From Dactylorhiza incarnata (taxonomy: Eukaryota; Streptophyta; Magnoliopsida; Asparagales; Orchidaceae), in contig JAWHQI010000257.1 of NCBI GenBank assembly GCA_033032865.1, positions 434,001 to 498,000 of the forward strand: a stretch of 64,000 nucleotides of DNA, in the 5' to 3' direction. Below, piece by piece: positions 54,051-63,214 of this stretch. The notes below the pieces were generated by a model. The model was not told the origin of the DNA and made no database searches. It was given only the letters and a program-made list of their open reading frames with translations. The first letter of the stretch is position 1. The number at the start of each line of letters is the position of its first letter. The position numbers and the translations under genes are program-made.

Positions 54051-54279
54051 CTGCATAGTTGCATATTCAAAAACAACAAAGCATAGTTGCATGATCGAAA
54101 ATAAAAGAGCATAGTTGCATGTTCGAAAATAACAAAGCATAGTTGCATGCTCAAAAATTATAGAGCATATATATTTGCATGTTCAAAAATAACCAAGCAT
54201 AGTTGCAAACAAACACATAAACAAATAAGAGATCATAGTTACATAAACAAATAAAAAAGCAAAGTGGTATAACAATAGC

Positions 54280-55240
54280 AAAGCATGTCTAAGGTCTCTC
54301 CTACTGTGACCCTTTATTGTAGCGGGTATGGAACAATTTGACCCCTATGTCCTCCCGGAGGCAAGTATCTTTGTGGTTCTTCTCCATCAACAGCATGGTG
54401 GTAAAATCATAGAACTCATAGTTACCACATTTTATGCGTTTCAAGTTTCTCCAATGTTTGTGCAATAGTGAATCAGCATGAAGATTTTGGCGGCTCCTAG
54501 AGAGATCGACTTATAATCTTCAAAGATTCCACCAAGTCATCTAAGATTGAACTCGCTGCTTTCTTTTTCTCCTTCTTTCATCTTTTACGAGCTTCAGATG
54601 CAACGGTCGGATCAGTACTCTATACATTCCCACTAATCTCAATTGCAGCATCTCACCCTCGGACATAGTTCGCTCATCAATTGACTCCCGGGCTAAGGAT
54701 GTAGCGTTAGTGGTGCACGTACATGATTTCCAGTAGCGACAACTAAACTAAACATCATGTTCCTTTTTTTCTCAAGCTCTGGGGACATGCCTTCATATCT
54801 AAACTTCTTCGCAACAGTAACAATCTATTTAAAGAAAATAGCTAGACACTTTAAATAACAAATTTAAAAAGCATGTTTAATTTAAACGTTGCCTCTCATC
54901 CCACCACTCGTCTGAAGCATGTATTATTTTTCTTGAGACATTCCAACCTAAACCAGTTTCACCACGTTCCGGCTCAAACCACAACTTCCATTCTTTTATA
55001 GATGGTCTCATTTATTTTTCATTTGAATTCGATTGTACTTTTTTCCAGTCCTCTCTTCAAATTTCGTCAATAGATTATTTCAGCTCTCTTTTTTGAAATG
55101 TGTAGTCAGCCGATTACCGAACTCAATTTCAATAATGCATAATTCACAAAATAGAAGGACACATTTGGTTCCCATATTGTTGATACCCTTCCGTCCTTTG
55201 ATTTTCCCATCAATAATTTTTTTATAAGATACACGCAACA
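54280..55240 (-). pseudogene. Myb/SANT-like protein of Harbinger element B
   Basis: Minus strand: KSKDGRVSTIWEPN and LCIIEIEFGNRLTTHF at about 55,090-55,210, then EWKLWFEPERGETGLGWNVS and IIHASDEWWDER at 54,993-54,888. These are signature stretches of the Myb/SANT-like partner of plant Harbinger transposases, which binds element ends and helps nuclear import. Several frameshifts separate the pieces. A Lys/Glu-rich segment follows near 54,540-54,600. Confidence 0.82.
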
Positions 55241-55433
55241 ATAACAAACATGCATACACACAAAAACAATAACATATATACACGCACAACCTAACATACA
55301 ACTACACATACAACACAACATACACATACACCATAAACATACACACACAACTACACACACAAACACACAACTACACACACAACACAACATACACACGCAC
55401 AATAAATATAAACACACAACTACACATACACAA
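55232..55433 (+). repeat. CA-rich low-complexity tract
   Basis: ACACAACTACACA and ACATACAC motifs directly upstream (minus sense) of the Myb-like ORF start, the same place as the tract in element A (29,468-29,810). Confidence 0.85.
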
Positions 55434-56012
55434 CAATAAGGGAAAATCCCATCTACAAAATTTGGACGGATAGGGGAAAATTTTCAAATTCGAAATCAAA
55501 TAACACTATAGAATCTAGAAAAAAATGGACAAGAGAGGAGTCATACCTCACGGATCTGATTTATTAGGGTAGAGAAAAGTCGAAACCTTTGAATAAGGCC
55601 TGCAAATGCGAAAATACAGATATCTGGGTCAAAAACAAACCTAGAGGACAGAAAAAGGTCGGGTAGAAGAAAAAAAAACGAGCATAGGCGACGACGAGAA
55701 GGAAAACGAACATTTAGGATCAAGCACGAGGTCGTCGCCGTCAATAGGGCCGCCGGAATGGAGGTTCTTTGTCGGGCAGAATAGGAGAAGTCGCAGGTCG
55801 AATTGGACTCGGGGGATATCGGGAATGCGGAGACGACGCTAAAGCTGCGACTGAACTGGAGGCCGGGGGAGCCGCGGATCGAAAATAACCCTAAACTAGC
55901 ATTTTTTTAATAAGCGCGTTTTAGGGAAAGTCAACCCAAACACAACATTTTGAGCAACCACCATTTTTGTCCAGCCGCACCGCTCCAAATAAGCTGAAAT
56001 AAATGCTACCTT

Positions 56013-56522
56013 AAGCGCCCCAATTATGCTGATTTAGGGCACTTTAGGAGGGGTGGATCCCGTGCGGTCATGCAGCCCACGCGATCGCGATCGCGGCTCG
56101 TTTGGCGGGGCCACGGTCGCGCAGAGGGATCTGCCCCACCCCACAATTTTTGGCAGATTCTCGCAGATTTCATCCGCGTCGAGGCAATTGCGCTCGCGGT
56201 TGCCTCCCGCGCGGATTTCATCACTGGGAATTAAGCTTCACCAAACCAGCCAAGCACCACCACGCAATCTCCACTGTCACCGCGGCAATGGGAAACAGTG
56301 GGAAAGACAATGACGTGAATCCGCGCCAAGCACAGCCTAAGCGACGCTGATTTATCATACCTCCGCTAGGGTGTGACTCGGGATGTATGTGATATCATTT
56401 TGTATGTGCAACTTTTTATTTAGTGCTTTTTAATATATGTTCTTTGAATATTTTTTGTTATTTCTTCTTCTAACTTCTTTTATTTAGAATCTACACGTAA
56501 CAAAAAAACCCCAAACATCATT
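56013..56522. other. GC-rich then AT-rich spacer
   Basis: 56,095-56,338 may be another MITE-like unit (GGCTCGTTTGGCG and CGCCAAGCACAGCC are a partial inverted pair), but no clear duplication flanks it. No gene. Confidence 0.3.
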
Positions 56523-58010
56523 TTAAATAAAATATAGGACTTGATTGGGCGAGCAAGCAAGGAAATTGACAGAAACAAAAATAGGACTTCCTAGTTTGAT
56601 GGGAACATAACTTCGTGCTACTAGCCTAGCTTTATATTTTGCTAGACTTCCATCTTCATTATACTTTATACGATATATCCATCGAAGTCCTATAATTTGT
56701 TTACTAATTGTCATGTCTGATTTTTAAGAATCATTCGCCTTTCCCCATCCATTGCTTTTCTCCATTTCTCTTACTTGCTTCTTCAAAATTAGAAGGGATT
56801 TCACTATATAAAACAATATGAGATTCCTGATATATATCATGTACGACTGCGGGTTTTAATTGGCGTGATTTCTTCACTAATATCTTCTTCCCTGCTTTCC
56901 TCCTATGGTAATTGATATTCTTCACTTCGTGAGCTAGTATGGATGGTATCATGATATGATTCAACCACTAGCTTTGGATTTGTGAAGTTGTCAATATTTT
57001 TCTCCTAGTTCCAAATAGAATCTTCATCAAAGTTGGCATTTCTTTAGATAATTAACTTTTTCTCCTCTATATCATACCATTTGTATGTCTTATAATATTC
57101 ACTGTATCCAATGAAAAGATATGGTTTGGACTTTGTATCATACAATTTGTATGTCTTATACTATTCACTGTATCCAATAAAAAGATATGGTTCGGACTTT
57201 GTATCATACAATTTGTATGTCTTATAATATTCATGGTATCCAATGAAAAGATATGGTTTGGAGTTTGTATCATACAATTTGTACGTCTTATACTATTCAC
57301 TGTATCCAATGAAAAGATATGGTTTGGACTTTGTATCTAGTTTATCTCGTAGCCTAGCTGGTATATAAACATATGCAATGCAACCAAAAGTCTGAAAGTG
57401 AGAAATAGAAGAGTGTCTATTGAATAATTTTTCATATGGCGTTGTATTTATGGACTTTGTAGTCACTCCATTCAAAATATATACCACTACATTTACAACT
57501 TCTACCCAATATTCTTTAGGTATTTTCTTTGCATGTAGCAGTATTATGACCATATTGGCAATAGTCCCATTTCATCTTTCTGTAGTCCCATTTTGTTGGG
57601 TATGAATATGGAGCTGTGAGTTCTCTTCAAATGTCTTTATCCTTACTGAAATCATTGAACTCTCTGGATACAAACTCTCCCCCTTTGTCACTTCTAAACG
57701 CTTTAATTTGAAGACTATGAGTTTTTTTATATAGCCTTTAAATTGTTTAAAAATTCTAAATGCTTCTCATTTATGCTGTGAGAAATAGATCACATGAATT
57801 TACTATAATCATCAACTAAAGTAAATAGTACCTTCGATTTTCTATATATGGGGTGGATGCAGGCCCCCATATATAACCATGGATGAGATCAAGTAAACGA
57901 TGAATTCTTTGTTCTGCAATCTTCGAAAATGGTTTAATATTAGCTTTGCCAAGAGCACATTCTTTGCAGAATTGTGCTTTGAATGAAATAGGGGGAAGTC
58001 CTTTTATTAG
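56523..58010 (-). pseudogene. Ty1/copia pol remnant (GAG-pre-integrase, integrase, linker, RT start)
   Basis: Minus strand, in order: GLPPISFKAQFCKECALGKA and HRLLDLIHGYIWGP (GAG-pre-integrase and integrase zinc region, 58,010-57,860); integrase core remnants near 57,700-57,560; KKIPKEYWVEVVNVVVYILN, SHFQTFGCIAYVYIP and KPYLFIGYSE (integrase C-terminus, 57,553-57,293); a 66 bp in-frame tandem array; EIPSNFEEASKR (linker before RT, near 56,790); and GLRWIYRIKYNEDGSLAKYK with ARLVAR (start of the RT domain, ~56,700-56,620). The rest of RT and RNase H is missing. Stops and frameshifts throughout. No LTRs identified. Confidence 0.88.
57070..57340 (-). repeat. 66 bp tandem repeat inside the copia integrase region, 4 copies
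   Basis: GTATCCAATGAAAAGATATGG-type anchors at 57,104, 57,170, 57,236 and 57,302, exactly 66 bp apart. Each unit equals 22 codons covering KPYLFIGYSE and YKTYKLYD. It is a local amplification of coding sequence. Confidence 0.92.
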
Positions 58011-58609
58011 TTATGTATGACAATCGCACTATCTTCCTTATTAGTTATGTATCTTTCTATTTTGACTATCTTCATTATTAGTTATGTATCTTTCTATTTT
58101 GACTATCTTCATTATTAGTCATGTATCTTTCCAATTTTCAAGTCATGTATTTTTCTATTTTCGCACCATCTTCATTATTAGTTATGTATCTTTCTCTTAT
58201 TCTATGAATGTGTATTTATCATGTCTTTTTAAATTTGCATTGGTAGTACCACAATGTCAATTGACGACACATATATATTACTCTAGAAATGAGTATGAAC
58301 TTCGCAGAAGACGTTGTACTAGTTATCATCAAATTTAACATCAACGATAGATATGCTGCATAAACTTAACTCCATTTTGAACTCACAAACACAGTACACA
58401 GTTTCAAAACAAACTGGTGATAAATGAGTGGACAAATTATTGATTGGTCATCCAGTCATATTTCATAACATATTTAGGATGTCTCGCCACATTTTTCTTG
58501 ATTTCCTGCAATCACTGCAAGAAAATTATGGATTAAAAAGATCTTGAATGACTACATCTAGATAGGTGCTTGCAATCATATTGTACATAATGGTGCAACG
58601 TGAATTTAT
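58011..58609. other. AT-rich spacer with short direct repeats
   Basis: 58,015-58,200 holds four or five copies of TTATTAGTTATGTATCTTTC with CTATTTT tails. Otherwise nothing recognised. Confidence 0.5.
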
Positions 58610-58812
58610 TAGAGCCAATAGTCAGCTGAATCAACTGACTCTAAAGACTCCCAAAGAAAATTGATACCCGATTTAGCACGTTTAGCACAATAGTCAGCTG
58701 CCCGATTGGCGTCGCGAGGGACAAGGTTGAAAACAAATTTGCAAAATTCCCCCATGAAAGAGAGATCCACGTCGACTATACGAGCATCATTCCACGCTTC
58801 CCTCTGAAGACA
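58610..58812 (-). pseudogene. RNase H-like (RVT_3) C-terminal fragment
   Basis: Minus strand: EAWNDARIVDVDLSFMGEFC then FVFNLVPRDANRAADYCAKR and a stop after DYWL. VPR(D/E)AN(R/K)xA is the last motif of the plant RNase H-like domain found at the end of LINE-type reverse transcriptases and in related single-domain genes. Only about 65 codons remain. It lies about 115 bp upstream of the next gene's ATG, on the opposite strand. Confidence 0.7.
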
Positions 58813-58927
58813 GCACAGAAATCAACCACAAGCTTTTAGTAGTGCTCTTGAGCGCTGGTGTGCTGTTAACAAGCATAGGGGAGTTCGTGCTATCGCCACG
58901 ACGAAACCCCCCGGCGAGGAAAGAGAT

Positions 58928-61900
58928 ATGGCCACCGTCGTCGTCACCGCCTCCATATTTACCTCGAGAGCGCGGGCGAGGGCTTCGTGGGATACCAATC
59001 CGAGCCCCAAGCCCCTCAAAATTCCCAAACCCCCCAAGCCCTCTCGCTCCTTCCCAGTTCCGTCGCCGGCGGTGGGTTCGTCCTTCACCGAAAAGGCAAA
59101 GGAGCTTCCACTCTCCGACTTCCTTAGTTCCGGCCGACACCGCGCCCAAAGAGGTCTTTCTCTAACAAACCCTTTCCCCCGGCTTAACCTCCACGCGACT
59201 GTGCTTTACTCTTAAGTTGCTTACACATGTTATACATTGAAATTTGATTTCTGAATTCGGATTTAATGCTTCAATTGTTATGATGTTACTTAAAAGATAT
59301 CTACAACAGAAGCATGGAATATTTATTAATAATATTATATTCCGCCATGAATGTATCATGGCGGCTTCCATATGCGAACGTTCGTGGTTCCGATGAGGGG
59401 GGGGGGGGGGGGTCCGCTTGGGCGTAGGTGTGACTGCACTATACCACCCTTGAAAATCGACCTTCCCCCAAGGTCAAAGCTCCAATATTTGTCGGGATCT
59501 TTAAAAATTGGGGCAACATAGAACTCGTGTTTGAGAGGCAGCAGTTACAGTAGCAAAAAGGAGGAGGTGAAATGTGTCGAGGAAGCCAAAATGGAGGTGG
59601 GTGGGAGTTTGTGAATAATTAGGGGGTGGTGACAAGATTTAGAGGTAGCTAGAGGGGGTGAGAGGATGAGACCAAAATTTGGTGCCAAAAATATGGGGGA
59701 CAAAAATTAAATGTGGCTACGGAGAGGGGAAATTCGGTTGTTTTGGTGGGAAAAGGAGGGGGCTGAGGCATGTGCAACCTGAAAATAAATGAAGGCAGAA
59801 ATAGGCCATATAGGCCTGGGCGGAGAAAGCAAAAATCGCAGCCCCTGTGGGGTCCATGCAGAGAGAGAAAAGAAAGAAAGGAGGAAGTAAGGGGCACATT
59901 CGTGTGGGGCTAGGAGGCAAACAAAAAGCGATGGTGGCTTGCGGTAAATGGCAAGGCGATCAGAAAAGGTGTGGGTGGGGCTTGAGAAGTAGGGCGTGGA
60001 AAAAGCCACGCCAAGGGGACACAGAAAAAGATCCTGGGAGTAGCGCGCCGAGGGCCCCTGGGAAGAGGCGTTCTGCACGTCTGCATCTTCACGATAGGCA
60101 GCATGAGGGTGTCCGAGAGGACCTGTAGCAATCGCGGGTGGCCATGCACGACAGTCGCGGGAGCAGAGGATCCCAACGCAGATTGCTCGACAGTAAGAGC
60201 GGGCTCGAAAGGTCGCAGATGGTGCGACAACAGTTGCTTGATGAGGATCGGACCGTGTGTCAGGGGCATCATCTTCAATGGCGACGCTAGATGGAAAGTG
60301 TGTTCGTGGGTTGAACGACCGATGTTGTAGCCAACAGAGTGTGAGGAGGCGGCCCCGAGGCGAGGTGACCGAACACGTCTGTGCGACACTCCATTTAGAT
60401 TGTTGCCGACAAGGGAAACGACAAGGGCAACGAGCTAAAGGGAGCTGCCGCTACAGCGATTCGAGGGAGGTCGCTGAGCCGATCGAGTTTGGCTTCGAAA
60501 CGGTGCGCCATTGCGAGGATGTTGGCGAGCATATCACTTTGCCGATCGAGGCGCCAGTGGACGGATGAGGGCATGGTCAGAGAAGATGCGTTCCAACCGA
60601 TAGCCAAAGAGAGCGCTGGTGGAAGTCCGACGACGGAAACCACGACCGGAAAGCGACAGGTCAGACCACTTGTTACAAACAAGAATCTTGATGAGCGATC
60701 GACTTGTTAAGATGAGGCGCGCGAGAGAGAGGCTAATAAGTGAATCAAATGATGAACATTTGCATTAATTAATAAAGGAGATACATACTTGAGAGATAGA
60801 GATGGGAGTTCAAAGGGAGGGGGAGAGATCTAGAGAAAGAGAGAGAGAGAGTCCAAACACTAAATCATCCAAAGGCCCCTAAACCCTTATGCCTCTCCTC
60901 CTTATATAGATGAGGGAGGGCATAATACAAACACATAATAATTAATTAATACCATTAATATTGTAAATATTAATTAATACACATTAACAAATATTTACCA
61001 ATAATATTATATTCCGCCATGAATGTATCTTGGTGGATTCCATATGCGAGCGTCCATGGTTCCGATGAGAGGTGTCTGCATGGCCGATTGTGTAACGCCC
61101 CGGTCTACTGTGGGTGCGCTACAGATCTGCAGACCAGTGACCCCAACCCATCTCCACGGATCTGATCGGCCCTGTTAATTCCAGTGGTGGGTTGTTGAGG
61201 CCGGGATTTGAACCCCAGACCTCCTGGATAAGGGAGCTCTAAACTATTCCTCATCACCAACTGAGCTGTGAGGACCCTGACCACAGCCTGGCGCACCAGC
61301 GCTGCCTTTCGTCCCAGGCCCTCACATGGGCCGCAGCCCATGCCACCCCAACCCATCTCCACGCCTATTTGGCCACGGCGGGTTGTTGGAGACCGCAACC
61401 TCCCTTTGATGAGAAGTGATCCAGTTAAGCGTCTTTACGGGGACTTCCCAGGAGGTCACCCATCCCAGAATTGCTCCCATCCGAGCACGCTTAACTATAA
61501 AGTTTTTTCACTTCTCATCAAAGGGAGGCTCTCCAACAACCTGCCGTGAACGAATAGGCGTGGAGATGGGTTGGGGTGGCATGGGCTGCGGCCCATGTGA
61601 GGGCCTGGGACGAAAGACAACGCTGGTGCGCCAGGCTGTGGTCAGGGTCCTCATATAAAAAGTGCAGCTCAGTTGGTGATGATGAATAGTTTAGAGCTCC
61701 CTTATCCAGGAGGTCTGGGGTTCAAATCCCGGCCTCAACAACCCGCCACTGGAATTAGCGGCTGCGGCCGATCAGATCCGTGGAGATGGGTTGGGGTCAC
61801 TGGTCTGCAGACCTGTAGCGCACCCACAGTAGACCGGGGCGTTATAGATTGTGTGACCGTAACACATTTCCTTACTAATATACATGTAATCATAGATGAG

Positions 61901-62164
61901 CTGACAGTTATTTCTTGTGTTGCTAGTTAGTCTTTGTTGATATATGTAGTCTAAAAATAATTCCTTTTGCCAAAGGGGTGCATTATATTTCATGTGCTAC
62001 CTGATATGATATCAGAATATTGACTATATATTTTTTAATTAGGTGTCTTGGATGAAGTATATCTGGGTTTCGAAAGATGGCTGCCTCCTGCACCGAAAGT
62101 GAAAAAACCGCGCTCCATTTACAATGCAGCAAGTTTAGCATATATTGGTGATTGCATATATGAG
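58928..62164 (+). CDS. Mini-ribonuclease III-like protein, exons 1 and 2 (3' part beyond the window)
   Basis: Exon 1 (58,928-59,153) encodes 75 residues: MATVVVTASIFTSRARAR, then Pro/Ser/Lys-rich, a typical plastid transit peptide. Donor AGAG|GTCTTT. Exon 2 (62,043-62,164) follows acceptor TTTTTTAATTAG and encodes LGFERWLPPAPK, then SIYNAASLAYIGDCIYE, the start of the mini-RNase III catalytic domain (AxxAYxGDxxYE signature with its acidic residues). Donor GAG|GTAGAA. Phases agree: exon 1 ends in phase 1, exon 2 supplies the two missing bases, then 40 codons. Plant mini-RNase III enzymes act in plastid RNA processing. The rest of the domain is not found before 63,130. Intron 1 is 2.9 kb, swollen by two insertions. 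Whether the gene is still functional cannot be told from here; the exon 1 donor is inferred. Confidence 0.72.
59397..59412 (+). repeat. G16 homopolymer in the truncated LTR
   Basis: A run of about 16 G where the sister LTR copy at 61,065 reads GATGAGAGGTGTC, so the run grew after the copies parted. Confidence 0.8.
61196..61270 (-). other. tRNA-derived module, left arm
   Basis: Minus strand: A-box-like CAGCTCAGTTGGTGATG and B-box-like GGGTTCAAATCCCGG, ~40 bp apart. Inverted twin of 61,662-61,737. Confidence 0.7.
61439..61495 (-). other. 5S rRNA-derived segment (3' half of 5S)
   Basis: Minus strand: GTTAAGCGTGCTCGG, then GGGATGGGTGACCTCCTGGG and AAGTCC. Plant 5S rRNA has GTTAAGCGTGCTTGG, GGATGGGTGACCTCCTGGGA and AGTCC in the same order; these are the box A, intermediate element and box C of its internal Pol III promoter. 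The 5' half of 5S is missing and the segment between the boxes differs, so this is not a 5S gene. Cassandra TRIM LTRs also carry such a 5S domain. Confidence 0.8.
61662..61737 (+). other. tRNA-derived module, right arm
   Basis: A-box-like GCAGCTCAGTTGGTGA (61,664-61,679) and B-box-like GGTTCAAATCC (61,719-61,729), followed by CGGCCTCAACAACCCGCC, shared with the 401 bp foldback element. Confidence 0.7.
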
Positions 62165-63121
62165 GTAGAATTTCTTTATGTTGTTACTTATAAAAGACAT
62201 TGATCTCTTTTTTCAAATAAAATTAATGCAGTGAATTTAAAATGCTTACCGTAATTTCTTATACAAAAGAATGGAATTATAGGTGTGTAATGAATTTCTA
62301 GTATGGAAGCTTGATTGTAAAATAGAGAACGTCTCAAGTAATAGTGATTGGTGGAATGTATGTGTATGCTGCCACAGTTAGGCTGACTTATTATATGAAT
62401 CCTGTTGGTTAGTTGTAGGATTATCATTTGGACACTCATAGCTCACTATCGCGCTCGACACAATTTTTCACATCTTAATGCATTTTTTATTTTTGTTAAG
62501 AGCGACAATTTGAGAATTAGGTTAAATGATTCGATAAGGTGATCTGAGCCACCAAATGTATTTAATCTAATTCCCCTCTATTTTATTTCACTGGATGCCA
62601 TAGTTTGGGGGACGGGGGTATCAATGGCTTGGCTTCCTCCCCAGAACCGTTGATCACACATGGGTGCTGAAGTTCACGCCTTCTAACCGTCGTTGCCCTA
62701 GCTCTGGGCATCCCTGTTCGACCACTTCCCCTTGTTCCCTGCCCACTAGGAGCCTCCATTGCTGTGCCGACTCCCGTTGCAGGTGTCCAGTACTTCCCTG
62801 ACTCCTCTTTGACCTAATCCACCTCCCTAGTTCATAGAGAGCTCAAACCACCCTCTCCAGCCCTTTTCCGACCCTTTCCCTTCTTCCACCGTTGTAAAAG
62901 ACTTGCGAAAGTAGAGTTGACAATTTATTTTGCACTCAACATGAAATAATGGAGGTGGATTTCATGAAGGATATCTCAAATAGTAGGGATATTACTTATA
63001 ACAATGATGATTAATCAATTAATCTGTTACAGATTGGATAGTTAGGGCAAAGGATATGCAAGTTCGTATTCCCCTCCAAATTCATTAACTCCAAGATATG
63101 ATAATACAAGCATAATTCCAA
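62165..63121. other. Intron 2 sequence of the mini-RNase III gene, no further exon seen
   Basis: AT-rich to 62,560, a pyrimidine-rich GC island at 62,600-62,900, AT-rich again. No match to the remaining mini-RNase III domain in any frame. The region close to 63,130 probably belongs to the LTR of the gypsy element at the right edge. Confidence 0.4.
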
Positions 63122-63145
63122 CCTATGACACCTCCTCATATATAT
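63122..63145 (-). other. PPT and 3' LTR start of the right-edge gypsy element (candidate)
   Basis: Minus strand: TATATATGAGGAGG directly before TGTCATAGG (LTR start at 63,130, reading leftward). The far end of this LTR is not resolved. Confidence 0.5.
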
Positions 63146-63214
63146 TGGAGGCCCGATACAAAGGGCGTAATACGAAATAAAGGAAATAACAAAGTCATAA
63201 GGTCGTCTGTCTCG

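Larger units (their letters stand above)
53500..56012 (-). mobile_element. PIF/Harbinger element B, decayed
   Basis: Minus-strand remnants of both proteins of a plant Harbinger element: Myb/SANT-like ORF (~55,240-54,280) then transposase N-terminus (54,050-53,552). The right end (to about 56,012, followed by TTA) resembles the right end of element A in subterminal sequence (CCGCACCG, CAAATAAGCT). The left terminus is not found, so 53,500 is approximate. The transposase DDE domain is missing. Confidence 0.65.
61091..61846. mobile_element. 756 bp foldback element with paired tRNA-like modules and a central 5S-like module
   Basis: Starts TGTAACGCCCCGGTCTACTG; the reverse complement of its end starts TATAACGCCCCGG. 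The left arm 61,091-61,419 and right arm 61,508-61,846 are inverted copies, roughly 90-95% identical by eye, around an 88 bp centre. Flanked by GATTG at 61,086-61,090 and 61,847-61,851 (perfect 5 bp TSD), inside the 5' LTR of the intronic retrotransposon. Each arm carries a tRNA-like module (left on minus, right on plus) and two copies of ACCCCAACCCATCTCCAC. The centre is 5S-rRNA-like. No ORF of note. Confidence 0.88.
59319..61864 (-). mobile_element. Decayed LTR retrotransposon in intron 1 of the mini-RNase III gene
   Basis: 5' LTR at 60,671-61,864 (minus-strand ends TGTTACGG...TTTGTAACA, ~430 bp without the foldback insert), TATA-like CTATATAAGG on the minus strand near 60,903-60,912. A truncated second LTR copy, 59,319-59,446, matches 60,990-61,090 (shared ATTCCGCCATGAATGTATC, TCCATATGCGA). 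The interior 59,447-60,670 holds a possible gag start on the minus strand (RFEAKLDRLSD region, 60,395-60,590), otherwise unreadable. Confidence 0.6.

Noticed and set aside
56095..56338. A further MITE
   Set aside because: Partial inverted ends only and no matching target duplication.
61439..61495. A 5S rRNA gene
   Set aside because: Only the 3' half is present, the middle diverges, and it is the loop of a foldback element; annotated as 5S-derived only.
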